Source: Microstegium vimineum (lineage: Eukaryota > Streptophyta > Magnoliopsida > Poales > Poaceae). Taken from it: a stretch of 64,000 nucleotides of DNA. This document shows, piece after piece, positions 11,417 through 22,939 of this stretch. A program made the position numbers and the translations under genes. The stretch covers positions 11,266,079-11,330,078 of the forward strand of contig CM039126.1 in assembly GCA_022036555.1 (NCBI GenBank), given 5' to 3'. Below the pieces are notes generated by a model that worked only from the letters and a program-made list of their open reading frames with translations, searched no databases and had not been told where the DNA came from. How positions within the stretch are numbered: position 1 is the stretch's first letter; every line of letters starts with the position of its first letter.

Positions 11417-12452
11417 TCTTCTTCTCCAGTCCATAATTTATCTGTGCCTCACCTATTTCATATATAGATAATCTGACAACGCTCTTCTCCTTCCATTGCC
11501 TCATCTGTACGCTCAAGCTCAAAGGTATAGTATTTACCATCTGAATCCATCTAGAGCATTTCATAATATATTAATGCTAGCGGGAAAAAGCCATCTACTA
11601 TTTTTTTAGACATAATACTATATATATCACGCAGTTATGGCATTAAAAGTTCAGTTAAACAACCATCATGTAAAACCTTCTCAAATTCCACCTAAATTGC
11701 TTTCAACTTCTTTTTTGGTTACTTAAACATGAAATCCTTGATGATGGCACCATTCTTTACAGTATTGAGATTGAACTGCGTACAGATTTTTTTTCAGGCA
11801 ATCCAGCAAAGATTCTTCTTATGAGAAAATTTTGCCATGCATTGTGGTAAAGCCTATGAGGCAGCTGCTTTGCAAACCCTTACAGCTTTACAAAATATAT
11901 GAGTTCGTTGTTATGCAGTGTGCTAAATTTAGCTATGCAATGTGCTAAATTTAGCTGTGCACCACCTAAATTTGCATACACAATACTGGCTCATATATCT
12001 TGACACAGAATCACCAAGAATTAGACCAAGGTGTTGGGTACGGTTAGAGACAACCAGCGCTACATCAGCACCATCAGGTAACCAAAGATATTAAACTCAC
12101 CATTCAAATTTCCAATTTCATTTTTGTAACCAAAAAAAGGCAGACCTTAGCTGTCATACGTTATCATACGCAGACACTTATGCTGAAATGTGCATTAACA
12201 AATATGGTGCCTTTAGCAGGAACCATATGACCAAAACATGTCCACCATGACGAGATACACTTCAGGTCAACATAGGCAACGCAATTCACCAAGCTGCTGA
12301 CCGTCCAAAACTGCGACAACATAATATAGCCCCTTGTATTATGTATAATTAGACAGCAAACTTCAACAACATGTGTAATATATACATCTTAAATATGTCT
12401 ATGTACTTTATTAGTAGCCTCCATATTTCCAATTTACATCGTATTGTGCCGT
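11417..12452. other. AT-rich non-coding stretch, likely intron or Helitron body
   Basis: I found no credible coding frame. The stretch may include the body of the Helitron that ends at 12480. Its 5' TC terminus was not located with confidence. Confidence 0.4.
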
Positions 12453-12480
12453 GCCCGCGATGGCGCGGGCCTTGCACTAG
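12453..12480 (+). mobile_element. Helitron 3' terminus (hairpin plus CTAG)
   Basis: A 7-bp stem GCCCGCG / CGCGGGC with loop ATGG (12453-12470) is followed by exactly ten bases ending CTAG at 12480 and then a T. This is the canonical Helitron 3' end: a hairpin about 10 nt before CTRR, with insertion into an A-T target. The 5' end is not identified. Confidence 0.65.
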
Positions 12481-12660
12481 TGTATGTATGACCTCGGTCA
12501 TATAGATTTGCGCTGAAAGCTTTGACTATTCTCGGCTTCTTTTTATGATGCAAATCCAGATTTCACATTAGTGTTCTGTCATGTTTGTTGTTAATTCATC
12601 ATGTGTGATCACCTCGAGGCTAATTCGATACTGTATTATTCGATACTAATGATCAAGCAG

Positions 12661-13149
12661 GCCCTCGCCAATTCTCAAGTGCTGCAGAACTACTACGCTC
12701 AGCTGTATGGTCTGACCTCGCCTACAACTCCAGGGGGGGCGATACTGCCACCGCCGGCGGCGGCACAGTCGGTCGCCGTGCAACCGTTGGTGCATCATCC
12801 GCCGGCGGCACAGCAGATCACGATGCAACCATTGCTGCAGCATCCACCGGCACAGATTCCGGCCCCTTTCTTTCCGGCTCACTCGCTTTCGCAGAACTTC
12901 AGGGTCCAGCCGCCGCCGCCTCAACCTCAAGCTATGTCAGTACTGCCTCCCAACACAACAGGTGCGTATGTCTGCTTGTCACACAAGTAGGCGTGTTTGT
13001 TTTATCAGGGGAGGGCAGATCATCCTGTGTTATTCTTGTCAGTAACTGACGCCTATATTTGCTACTCAAATGTTGCAGAATCGCTGCCAGCTGCAGCTGA
13101 TCAGGCCCCTGCCTCTTCATCTCGTGCGACAAGTACTCCGGGTGCCTGA
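12661..13149 (+). CDS. C-terminal two exons of a P/Q-rich, possibly RRM-type RNA-binding, protein
   Basis: Two exons, 12661-12961 and 13079-13149 (stop TGA 13147-13149), are joined by a GT-AG intron at 12962-13078 that keeps the frame. The upstream acceptor at 12660 is preceded by a branch-point-like TACTAAT at 12644-12650, so earlier exons should exist. The encoded tail includes QVLQNYYAQLYGLTSP followed by Pro/Gln/Ala repeats and ends ATSTPGA. From memory, the YYAQLYG phrase and this composition resemble the disordered tails of plant single-RRM RNA-binding proteins, but no RRM is in the window. The preceding intron would contain the Helitron end and perhaps the whole retroelement nest to the left. 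It could instead be an isolated gene fragment. Confidence 0.5.
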
Positions 13150-14093
13150 TCAAGGATTCAAGGGAAACTGAAGATAAAGCACTGGATTCACCATACCTTG
13201 AAATTAACTGACTTTTTTTTGGGCCGAAGACAAGAAGTTTCAATCGATCTGCTACGGGCGAAGTTATTGATGGTCTGTAACAGTCCCTCATCATGTTGGC
13301 TCCAAAACCAAGCAAAAGACATATTTTGTTTTTCCTTTTTATTGTCCCTGATTCTTTACAGAGTTTCGGCGAAGCTCCTCCTTGTTGAATTCATTGTGAA
13401 AATCTAGATTTTGCGTCAACATCTAAGGATTCTTTTTTTTTCCTTTCGAAATGAACATCCAAGGATTTCTACAGAGAAGTTTTGGAATTTGGATGTGCAT
13501 CACATTTCTAGAATTGGTAATGAAGGGGCATTTTGCTCCCCTCAACTTGTGGCTAAATTTTAAAACAACCTCGAACTCAATATGGAACAATAAATCTTTT
13601 TTTAACTCTCAAAACTAAACAAATCATCCCTCTAAAATATTTTAAAATGGTTTCAATGATGGCTTTGGTTGATGTGGCATGTGGGCCTGACATGTCTTGA
13701 GCTTTTGGTCAAGCCAACTTTTATTAAATATTAGTATGTTTGTGCGTTGCAACAAAAAAAATAATAATAAACATTCATGTAAAATGATAACGTGAATGGT
13801 ACATATCTACTAATGTTTTATGCTTCTATGATTTATTTTATGATGATCGCCACATCTATAATATAAGTTAATGTTGACAATAAATAACAATATCCTATTA
13901 GACCTATATAGAATTAACTCTAACGGCAAGAACATCCTCCTCGTACTCCTTGGCCACCTTCACACATTTCAGGTCTGCCTCTACCACGTTCTCGGTCATT
14001 GTCGAACTTATATGAATGCAACATGCAAGAACGATTTAACACACCTATAGAAAAAGCATAATCTAACAATATTCATAACATCTGTAGTTAGTT
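13150..14093. other. Probable 3' UTR then AT-rich non-coding DNA
   Basis: The first 250-300 bases could be 3' UTR of the upstream gene. Beyond about 13520 the text (CCCCTCAACTTGTGGCTAAA, then GATGTGGCATGTGGGCCTG) resembles a common unclassified grass repeat ending near 13750. No gene is seen. Confidence 0.4.
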
Positions 14094-14380
14094 CACATTT
14101 TATGAAGCTAACAAAACTAGTTTGTCGTTTTTCTGGTTTTTGTGTGATTTTTGCAAGATCTCTGTTGTTATATAAAAAGAGAAAAAGGAAAGAAAAGGAA
14201 AAAAAGGCATGCATGGGCTCGGTCCAGTCCGCATTCATAAAATATATGCATATATCACATTTTTACGCAGCTAACAAAAATATTTGGTATTTTATGTCTT
14301 TTTGGTGAATTTTGCAATATCTCTATTTTTTATAGAAAAAGAGAAAAACAAAAGACTTACATGGGCTTGGTGCAGTCCAG
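14094..14380. repeat. Diverged tandem duplication of about 150 bp
   Basis: Two adjacent units share the same order of phrases: CACATTTT, AGCTAACAAAA, a TTTTTGG/TTTTGGT run, TTTTGCAA-ATCTCT, AAAAAGAGAAAAA and CATGGGCT-GGT-CAGTCC. The first runs from about 14094 to 14231 and the second from 14258 to 14380. Divergence is considerable. Confidence 0.6.
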
Positions 14381-14593
14381 GACAAAGGCAGCCCAGCCCA
14401 ACAGCAAGGATTTAGCCTAGGTAAAAAAAAGAAGCCCACCAGGAGAGGACCACTCGGATATAAACATTTTGCATCATAAACCCAAATCAATTTAAAAAAA
14501 ATATTAAGGTCCTTACACCTTTTTTTTTCTCTGGCATCTTTGCAAACAAACCTGTATTTCTTTCTATTATGTTCCCCACTTCTAATCTCATTA

Positions 14594-14843
14594 GAGCATC
14601 TCCAAGAGATTAACCAAATCGTTTTATAAAGGTAAGGCTATTATTAAAGAAAATTATCTCCTACAGATTATGTAAATGACTCTAAATTTTAGTAGCTCTT
14701 CATCCCATCTCATTTGCTCTATGCATTTGGATAACTTCTTCGTTTTACATAGTTTGTTTGAGTACCCTAGTATTATCTATTTTAGTGAGTAACTAAATCA
14801 CTAAATTTGGCTAGTATGTTTAGCTAATCTCTTAGAGATGCTC
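14594..14843. mobile_element. Tourist-like MITE (250 bp, TSD TTA)
   Basis: The terminal inverted repeats are GAGCATCTCCAAGAG and CTCTTAGAGATGCTC (one mismatch), and TTA target duplications lie at 14591-14593 and 14844-14846. The TTA target fits the PIF/Harbinger superfamily. No transposase is present. Confidence 0.8.
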
Positions 14844-15103
14844 TTAGCAATGTTAATGCAACCGTGAATTTCTATCGGCAGACACAAACACGGACATAAG
14901 TCACAGAACCGGTGATTGGGCAGGGCTGGACAAAAAAAGGCTAGAATCCTTGCATGTTTAGTATTAGGGTCTATCTCCCCAGCAGATGCCTGATAACAAG
15001 CTTATCTATCAGGCAAGCTTATCTTCTTCCTCCAACAATACACTGTTCATCTTCCTCATCTCGCCATGGCCCTGCACCCGGCCTGCTCGTCGCCCCCGCC
15101 GCG

Positions 15104-15181
15104 GGCGCTAGGGTTCGCCGGAGCTCCGACGAGCTAGGGCCGCCGCCCTAGCTTGTCGAAGCTCCGGCGAACCCTAGCGCC
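15104..15181. repeat. 37-bp near-perfect inverted repeat with 4-nt loop
   Basis: The arms 15104-15140 and 15145-15181 match at 35 of 37 positions around the loop CGCC. Both arms contain the phrase CTAGGGTTCGCCGGAGC. The two mismatches become G-U pairs in RNA. It sits at the start of a GC-rich island. Confidence 0.85.
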
Positions 15182-15611
15182 TGTGGCGGCCTCCCTCTCC
15201 CCCGCCCCTCGCCTCCATCTTCTCCAGCTCCGGCGAGCTCACCCGCCGCAATCTTCTCCAACTCCGGCGAGCCTCCCCCGCCCCGACCTGGCCCGACCGC
15301 CTCTACCACTGCCAGCTCCCCTAAACCGCCCGTCCACCATCCCCACCTCCTGGCCTGCCTTCCTCCCCCGGCCGGCCCCTTCTATACCCGCCGGAGTTAG
15401 AGAAGAAAGAGGAGGAGAGTCGCCGGAGTTGGAGAAGAAAGAAGAGGAGAGCTCGCCGGAGTTGGAGGAGGAAGAAGCCTACCTGATGTCGCCACCAGAT
15501 CTGCCCGAAGTTGTCACAAGAGGGAAGGCCAAGGGACGGCGGCGGCGGCGATCTCGCGCTTCTCCCTGTCGTGCGTCAGGTCGGTATGGGGAGGAAAGAA
15601 GGGAACCATAG
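15153..15611 (+). other. GC-rich island with a doubtful 152-codon open frame and internal repeats
   Basis: The open frame starts inside the right arm of the inverted repeat and encodes a Pro/Arg/Glu-rich low-complexity peptide with no recognisable domain, so I do not treat it as a gene. The phrase ATCTTCTCCARCTCCGGCG occurs twice (15218 and 15251). Its reverse complement occurs in a 2.7-copy tandem array of 32-33 bp at 15390-15476 (units beginning GCCGGAGTT). The island may be a captured gene fragment or the body of a Helitron or MULE. Confidence 0.5.
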
Positions 15612-15733
15612 AGTTGAGTTGGGCTGGTATGTGCTCGGCCACGTGAGTTTGTATTGGGTTGAGTTGATTTGGGTGACTGATGGATTTACAAAATTTCAGG
15701 CGACTGTAAAGGAGTAATTCTCTTAGTATTATA

Positions 15734-15757
15734 CTAGTATTGTACCCGTGGGGTAAT
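15734..15757 (-). mobile_element. Possible minus-strand Helitron 3' terminus
   Basis: On the minus strand a short hairpin ACCC-CAC-GGGT is followed by ten bases, ACAATACTAG, and then T. This is the same architecture as the end at 12480 with a weaker 4-bp stem. The body would extend to higher coordinates; the 5' end was not found. Confidence 0.4.
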
Positions 15758-15987
15758 AATATATTTGTACTAAATACATAGATCACACATTTGTACTAAA
15801 ATATATAGATCGCACAACAAAATAGCTCTTCAGTTTGGCACAAATGCAGCATGAGCATGACCAAAATAAATCAAAGGGAAGTAAAATATTTCATCTTAAG
15901 ATAAAAAAACAAACTAAAAATTATAGGTTAAGTTGTTTATGCATAATATACCTAGAGTATATAATTGTGCAGTACCAGGGTATTCTC

Positions 15988-17345
15988 TTTTTTTTCTCAA
16001 AAACGTAGGAGAACCACGCTTCATCGTTATATTAAAAAGAAAAAAGGGGAAAGAAACCCCGTACAACACACACCACACCGCACCAACCCATATATTGGAT
16101 TTACACACGCGTCTGTGAGTACATAGAGGCGACCAAAACTAGAAAAAAAAACCTTAGGGAGTGAGGGGGTGGGGGTGGGGAAGGGGTTGCCAAGAAAGAT
16201 AGCCCCTGAGCCCCAGCCAAAGCCCACAACCGACATTCCTCCAACGCAAAACTTAAAGCACCAGCTAAGTTTGGAGCAGCCCCATCAAAAACACAACTAT
16301 TACGATGGTTCCATAAGGTCCAGGCTCCTAGAATCACAAGAGAGTTGAAACCCTTTTTTTAACCCAGTGGTACACTCGCTTGATCTTTCCCACCACAAAT
16401 TAAAGGAAGAATCTGTAGGCTGTGGAGAAAACTGATGGATACCAAAATGCTGAAATAAAGAGAACCAGAATTGTCGAGTGAAAACACAAGCAACCAGGAG
16501 ATGTTTGATGGTTTCCTCCTCTTCATCACAGAGAGGACATTGCTCCGGGTGTGGCAGCCCCCGCCTAGCCAAATGATCCGTCGTCCAGCACCTATCATGT
16601 GCAACCAGCCACATAAAGAAATGACATTTGGGTGGAGCCCAAGATTTCTAGATCCTCTCATAAGGGCCAAACTGAGTAGACCCAATGAAAAAACTTGCAT
16701 ATGCGGACTTGGCAGAGTATTGTCCGCTAGAAGAAAAACGCCAAACGTGAGAATCCTCAATGTCTGGCTGTAGCTGAAACTCAAAGATGAGATCCCATAG
16801 ACAGAGAAAATCCATTATTGCTTCCACTGGTAGGTCACCACGAATATCCATAACCCAAGAACGATCAACCATAGCTTTCTCAACCGTGCGTCTATTTGCT
16901 ATTCTCTTAGGAACAAACGCAAGAAGTTGAGGGGCAAGGTCTGCAAGGGATTGACCATTCAGCCACCTGTGCATCCAGAAAAGAGTGTTTTCCCCGCTGC
17001 CAACTACTGAGAAGACAGCTAAGTTGAAGAAAGTTTGAACCTGTCCAAGCACCTGGACCGGTAAGTTCGCCCAAGGTCTCTTAGGTTCAGTTTTCTTAAG
17101 CCAAATCCAACGCATCCGTAGTGCCCAACTGAGGCTTTTCAGGTCAGAAATGCCCAAGCCCCCTAGCTCAGGTGGACGGCATGTTTTACCCCAAGCCACA
17201 AGACAATGCCCCCCTTCTGCTTCTTTTCTTCCTCTCCAAAGGAAACCATGTCTCAATTTATCCACAGCTTTGATGGCCCAGGGAGGGAAGTCAATGGCCA
17301 TTAGGGATATACCAACATAGCAGTGAGCACCTTTGATAGCTCAGT
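15988..17345 (-). mobile_element. 5'-truncated L1-type LINE with ORF2 C-terminus
   Basis: The sense strand is minus and the poly-A is the T-run near 15988-15996. The coding remnant at 16300-17301 contains FPPWAIKAVDKLRHGFLW and GGLGISDLKSLSWALRMRW, the region after the RT core. The zinc-binding domain of non-LTR RTs (zf-RVT) follows: CHFFMWLVAHDRCWTTDHLARR, then CPLCDEEEETIKHLLVAC. Several frames are needed (breaks near 16650 and 16370), and homology extends a little upstream (VLTAM near 17335) in another frame. The endonuclease and RT catalytic domains are lost by 5' truncation, as is usual for LINE insertions. I did not find a convincing TSD. Confidence 0.8.
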
Positions 17346-18300
17346 TCCTAATTTGGCCATTAAATTAGTATTAACACACCTTTGATAATATATTGTTCAG
17401 TGGGAAAATGTATCACACACGACAATTCATCAATCTACTTGGATACTCTTTTTCCCCTCCACTTTGGTGAGAGTCGTAACTCGGCAATCCATCTGATATG
17501 GCACAAGAACCAGCCTGGTATCTCTAGCTTAGAACTATTGCCGCCTAGACTTGCAAACATTTCCTGGCTTCTTTGTGCTTCTACAAACTGATTGGACACA
17601 CAAATTAATGCATGAATGTGAGACACAAGATAGCATGGATACAAATCTTCAATAGAATTGTGCCTACCTTGTGAAGTATTCTGAAATGATTGTCTTGCTT
17701 TTCCCTAGAAGCATCCAGTCGAATGCCAAGTCATACTCAGATCATGTTGGGCTGGGAGAAATGTGAGGTTGATACATGCTTCTTCTGCAAAAGAATACAT
17801 GTGTAAAGTATCAAGCCTTAAGTAGTCCCTGAAGATTTCAGAAGCTTAAGTAACCCTTTCTTGCATAATGTAATTGGAACTTTTATGAGGACTGAAACCA
17901 CATCTATTGCAGGTAAGCTGCATAATTTCTAGGAAGCAATTTGGAAAGTCTTGACAAATTGGAAGTTAGCCAGAGTCAATTATCTATAGCTGACTACTAA
18001 AAGAAACTTGCTATCTTGGACTACTCGCACATTTGCCAACTCCGATAATTCCTCCCTGACTCCCACCAAACATATATGAAAGGATTTCTAATGCAAACAA
18101 CTCTGTTTAAGAAAAAGGTCTTTTTAAGTCACAAAAAAAGGTCTCTTTATCTAGAAATCATTTTTTAAAAGGAATATCATGATGCGATTTTAGTGGAAAG
18201 GTTCTGATATTTAATTTTCACTCTAAAACCGCCCTCATATTTTCCTTTGAGGACCCCTCTTGTTTATGAAAGCTAAGGAGTCTCTTGCTGAAAGGAGAAA
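17346..18300. other. Non-coding stretch, nothing recognised
   Basis: This is AT-rich unique-looking DNA. A short minus-strand open frame at 17435-17644 has no secure homology. A CTACCTTG near 17666 could be a minus-strand splice donor, but no partner exons were identified. Confidence 0.4.
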
Positions 18301-18314
18301 AAAAGTCTGATATG

Positions 18315-18622
18315 TTTTTTTTGAAAGGAAAAGGCAGGAGCTCTGCCGCTCAATTAAGTAAAGAAAATAGAAGTTTATACACACTTGGCGTCCCCTACGC
18401 CACACAGAATGGTCCTAGGACCAAAAGGAAAAGGAGGGGGGGGGGGTATGATCCAGACACCACTCGCAGCTAAGTAGTCTCTCTAGCGATGGGCCAGCGC
18501 CCTATGTCTCTGCCCTATATCTTCTTTGGTCATGGAGGATATTTGTTGCGCCGTCTTGTGGTCATTTTGAAAGATCCTTCTATTCCTCTCCTTCCACAAG
18601 TTCCACAAGTTCCTCTCCTTCC
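18315..18622 (-). mobile_element. LINE 3' end (308 bp) with 14-bp target duplication
   Basis: The minus strand reads a short C-terminal phrase (WKERNRRIFQND) typical of L1 ORF2 ends, then 3' UTR and a poly-A (T-run from 18315). It is flanked by AAAAGTCTGATATG (18301-18314) and AAAAGTCTGACATG (18623-18636), matching at 13 of 14 bases. That is a clear target-primed insertion signature. It contains a G12 run near 18436. Confidence 0.85.
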
Positions 18623-18636
18623 AAAAGTCTGACATG

Positions 18637-19518
18637 TCATATTAACATTTATTTTAGCTAAATTTATTTTGTTAATTGAATTGGTCCTAGTTGGTTAGAT
18701 GGATGAATATACTGCCTGCTTAGATCCATATCAACCAAACAGAGCAGGAATGGCATTCCTTGTTTCCATCCAGATGTTTCAATAGAGGATGAAGTTCACG
18801 TTTCAGGCTTTATAATCCTAAAATGAATCATGAGTATAGACCAAGCATCTCTAAATCAGTACACCATAGGTGTTGCCTACAGAAAGTAACCAGTGACTTG
18901 CCATAGAATGACAGTATACTCTACCCCATATTCCATTGTCATAAGTTAATTGAAGCACCAACACTCTCCTCATAGTCAAACATATAATAGGTAGTATTAA
19001 CTGATTTTACTTGGAAGTACAATACTCAAAAGAGCGTAGGTACCAGCATAAGTGAGCTAATACCTGCTAATGATAGTAGCATAAGTGACATAAAATGGAA
19101 GAACAGAACATAGAATTCCTCAAATACAGGATACTGCTTAATCTGCAATGGCATGATATGCTTAATCTATAATAACATAATATGCTTATTAGCTTGAATA
19201 GATGAATCCAGATGAAAGTGGTTAGCTTGAACAGATGGATCCAGATGGAAATGGTTAATTAATGATCAAAATGGTTAATTAAAGGTTTCCCAGCTAGTGG
19301 TGGCCTCCTACAGCCAGCCGTGGCCTTATCCCAACCAGCCGTGAGCACCTCCCAGGCGGCATCAGATCAAGTTTACCAAAGCAACTAAGCAAATAGGCTC
19401 CCAGACCCGAAAGGGCAATAAGAAAAATGAATTTCCAACGGTTCTGCTACTATTTCAGACAGAAAGCAAGGGTATGTGATTGTGCATGCAGGCAGATTGC
19501 CAGATAGAGTACAGTACA
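18637..19518. other. Non-coding stretch, nothing recognised
   Basis: I see no coding frame or TE terminus. A near-duplicate phrase (TTAGCTTGAA-AGATG-ATCCAGATG) occurs twice around 19190-19250. Confidence 0.4.
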
Positions 19519-19526
19519 TGAAAAAC

Positions 19527-20314
19527 CAAGGTTCAAAAAGGCGACGCCTTAGGCGCACCTAGGCGCGACTAGTCGGGAGGCGAAGGGTTCCCGCCTGGCC
19601 TATGGGGGTAGGCGGAGGTCCAGGCGCAAGGCAGCGCTAGGCGGCGATTTGGCGGGCGTGGATGCGCGAACGCGCGAAGATTTCCCGCGCGGATGCGGAC
19701 GCCGCGGCCATGCGCGCGCGCATCTTGCTTTGGCCGCGCGAAAACAAGCAGGAAGCCAGGAAGGATAAGAGGGAGAGGAAGCAGTTCCCGCCGGACGACC
19801 TCCTCCTCACCGGTCATGCTTGTCCCCGTCAGACGCGCTCCTCCCAGCCGACCGTGCTCGTCCCCACCGGCGCACCCCTCCCGGGGTCCTGCCTGGAAGC
19901 TCCCGGAGGAGAAAGAAGGGCGAGCGGAAGAGTTGCCGCCGTCGGATGCAGGAGAACCATGGGAAGGGACAACGGGGGAGAAGAGAAGCATCAGGAAGAA
20001 AGTAGATGAGCTCTGAGCCTGCTGGCGGCTGGACTGGGAAACAAGCATTGCCTCCTAGGGTTACACACTATATATATGAACATGTTGGACTTGGGCTGAA
20101 AATACTGCTATTGGGCTTCTTTTAGCCTGCTAACATGCCTTTCTCTTTAAGAAATTACACTTATCTCTTATTTTCTTTTCTTTTGTAAAGATATATGTAT
20201 GTAAATGCTAGCGCCTAGGAAAACGCCTTGTAACGCCTAGGCTCGCTTAAGCCCGCCTAGGCTCTAGGCTGAGGGTCACCGCCTAGAAAGCGTCTAGCGC
20301 CTTTCTGAACTTTG
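19527..20314. mobile_element. Non-autonomous hAT element (788 bp, 8-bp TSD)
   Basis: A perfect 8-bp duplication TGAAAAAC flanks the element (19519-19526 and 20315-20322). The terminal inverted repeats CAAGGTTCAAAAAGGCG and its partner match at 15 of 17 positions. Subterminal regions are dense in AGGCG/CGCCT and CCTAGGCG motifs, as in hAT elements whose transposase binds short subterminal repeats. The GC-rich middle (19640-20030) is open on several frames but shows no domain; it may be captured sequence. Confidence 0.85.
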
Positions 20315-20346
20315 TGAAAAACTAAAGCTATCCGGCCTATTGCTTA

Positions 20347-20603
20347 CTCCCTCTGTCCCTAAATAGATGTCATTCTCGCTTCTCGAGAAGTCAACGTTTT
20401 CAAAATGTCAGCAATTATATATTAAAATATATAAATAATTATGCTAAGTAATTAGTATCACTGGAAAGATCTTTAAGTCTAGTTTTTTAACAAATTTATT
20501 TGGAGATATAAATGTTGCACGTATTTTCTACAAAATTAGTCAAAGTTGAGAAAGTTTGACCAGCACGCATCCCATAACGTCATCCTTTCTGGGACGGAGG
20601 GAG
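20347..20603. mobile_element. Stowaway MITE (257 bp, TSD TA)
   Basis: The terminal inverted repeats CTCCCTCTGTCCC and GGGACGGAGGGAG are the classical Stowaway (Tc1/Mariner) ends of grasses. TA duplications lie at 20345-20346 and 20604-20605. Confidence 0.93.
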
Positions 20604-20605
20604 TA

Positions 20606-22324
20606 TGTTGCAAAACAGGTCACAAGTGCTTGCTTCTCGGTGGCCTGCTTTGTGCAAGACATGCAAAGTGAAGCAATCTTGATGGTGAAAGTAACTGGCC
20701 CTTGACTGAAAGATCAGTATATATTCAGAGAACCCTGAACAAGTACATGGATGGATAGCAACTAAACATATTCAGAGAACTATTAATAAGCAGTTAAGCA
20801 CACATATGGATGCCTAAAACATAAATTCAACAAGCACGTGCTGGGCACGCCATTATTGTTGGATTACCGCTCCAATCTCCAAAGATGCAAAGTGAGACAA
20901 TGTCTAGTCATGTAAGAAAAAAACATTTATAGCTCCCAGCAAGAAATTAAATGTAAATCTATTTGAAATAAGCATATACTATCATTTATTAATTAGACAT
21001 CATCACAAGTAATGAAGGATGAATTCACCTTGAAGCAAGCAATAATTCAAGAGACTGTATCCATATCCAAGTTGCATGAATACTAAAACTAAATCTCAAG
21101 CAAACAGAGTCCTTGGTACGGATTCCTGGATTGACTCAGTACCCTATCTTGGTGTTCCTATTGGATTGCCAAGCATCAGTTTAGTGGGATAATTTATCAG
21201 TGTGATATCTTTTCATCTAGAGTTGGAAGCACCTAAGACAGTAAAGCCTAAAGGCAGTTTTGTCCATTGTGGACATTTGTTATTTTCATGACCAGGACTA
21301 AAGTGTCCCATCAATTCAAACAGAAAGTATGTATGATTTTGTACTAACACCTATATAGTCGACACTAACCATAGAAATGCCAATCATTGTTATACATGAA
21401 GCCCGATGTCAAATGCTAATTTTCAGCTAAAAACATCAAAATACTTCAGGGTTACATTGCATCTAATAGAGCTAACTAAACATAAAGCCAAAGCACCTTT
21501 GAAATACTTTGCCAAAAAAATACCCATGATACTCTAATTATCAATCCTTTTGTCTTCCACACATGGGTATCCTTTGTTTTGAGGATGGTTGGGCTCAATC
21601 ACCAATCCATGTAGCTCTAGGCGGTGTTAATTCACTTTCTGTGGCAACGAAGGATATGAGCTCGGAGACGCACTCGTACTGGTAACGTCACTGTGGTAAA
21701 AAAACTAAAATAGATAACAGCTACATGATTAATATTTTAAAAAGGGTAACATCCTTGTGGTAAAAAACTACAACAATGGCAATGGAGATTATTTACTCAA
21801 TAATGAGAGCCGAGGATCAATTTGCACCCATGTAATCATATGCATATTCCTGAAATCTCATTTTTGTTTTTATCTAGGCAAATTGCTAATATTCAGAACA
21901 CAAACAAATCTGTAAGCTTCATTAGGCACCTCCTTCCCAGTCAAATGCACCTTCGATTTATTTTCTAGTTCACTGGCCGTAGAAAATAGAGAACCGAAGT
22001 GCAAGTGACAACCAGCAAGTCAACATGTAATGTTAAATGGCTTCTATAATAAACCAGCTTACTAATAGATAGAGCTTTCTTTTTGCGATCTATTAATAGA
22101 TAGATCATGTTTTTTTTTCTAGAATTGGAAATTAAAACAATAAATGAAAACTTGCAAGTTCAGTTATTGGCATTATTTTGAGCCTAGAATTCTTGCAGCT
22201 TAAAATCCCCATCTAATTTCACACCATACCCTATTATACCAAAAGTTGAAACTATTGAGTTACTTGGGCAACAAATGGGTTGTCCAGAAATTGAGAGCTG
22301 ATATACCAGAGTTAGTAGAGAGAC
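20606..22324. other. Long non-coding stretch
   Basis: About 1.7 kb of AT-rich DNA without a supported gene, RNA gene or TE terminus. Short frames are random in composition. It may be intergenic DNA downstream of the zinc-knuckle pseudogene. Confidence 0.4.
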
Positions 22325-22327
22325 TTA

Positions 22328-22560
22328 TATTGTGTTTGGTTCGACAGACCGACCCATGCGGCATGCGTCCATTTCGCAGAGTCATCCGACGTTTTTTCGG
22401 AGAATCAGTTGATTCCATTAACTTGCTTGCAATTGGCATCGTAAAGAACTGATGGATGACGGACCGGTTGAACATGTGACATAAACCAAATGCCAGCGCT
22501 AGGTTTGGGTGTTGGATCGGATCATTCCACATCCGCCCGTTCTACAGACCAAACAGGCTG
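22328..22560. mobile_element. Tourist-like MITE (233 bp, TSD TTA)
   Basis: The ends TATTGTGTTTGG and CCAAACAGGCTG form a degenerate inverted repeat sharing the TGTTTGG core of Tourist elements. TTA duplications lie at 22325-22327 and 22561-22563. The inner ends extend the pairing (CGACAGACC against CTACAGACC). Confidence 0.65.
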
Positions 22561-22939
22561 TTAGTAATTCAAAGACGATAGAAATTTCAGGAATTTATGA
22601 CAAGAGAGAAGTATCAAGGTTATATACAAACTTAGTGCACCAGAGAACTAATAACAAAATAAAAAATGATGCCAAGTAATAGACTTGATGGTTACAGGAT
22701 GTGATTCATCATTTCCTTAGAAAATGACGCCGGGCAAATTTGGTCATGCAAGATGATTTCTTGGTTACCTGTTTCAAGGGTGTTTTCTCAGCAAAATTGG
22801 CATACAAACTGGGCAGTGCAGAGAGCAATAACAAATGATTGTCTTCATGTCATTACAACTGACCACTACACCTTGAAGCCATATCCACTTTCTTGGTTAA
22901 ATGTTCTTCAAAAAATTAACCCAGAATATTTACTTGACA

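Noticed and set aside
15153..15611. 152-codon plus-strand ORF as a protein gene
   Set aside because: It starts inside a hairpin arm, is low complexity, and overlaps tandem and inverted repeats.
17435..17644. Minus-strand peptide with LEIPGWF, reminiscent of a post-LRR domain of resistance proteins
   Set aside because: Only a short phrase matches, with no flanking LRR or NB-ARC sequence. Too weak to call.
19569..20048. Open frames on both strands inside the hAT element as a transposase
   Set aside because: No hAT dimerisation motif or RNase H-like catalytic region; GC-rich low-complexity composition.
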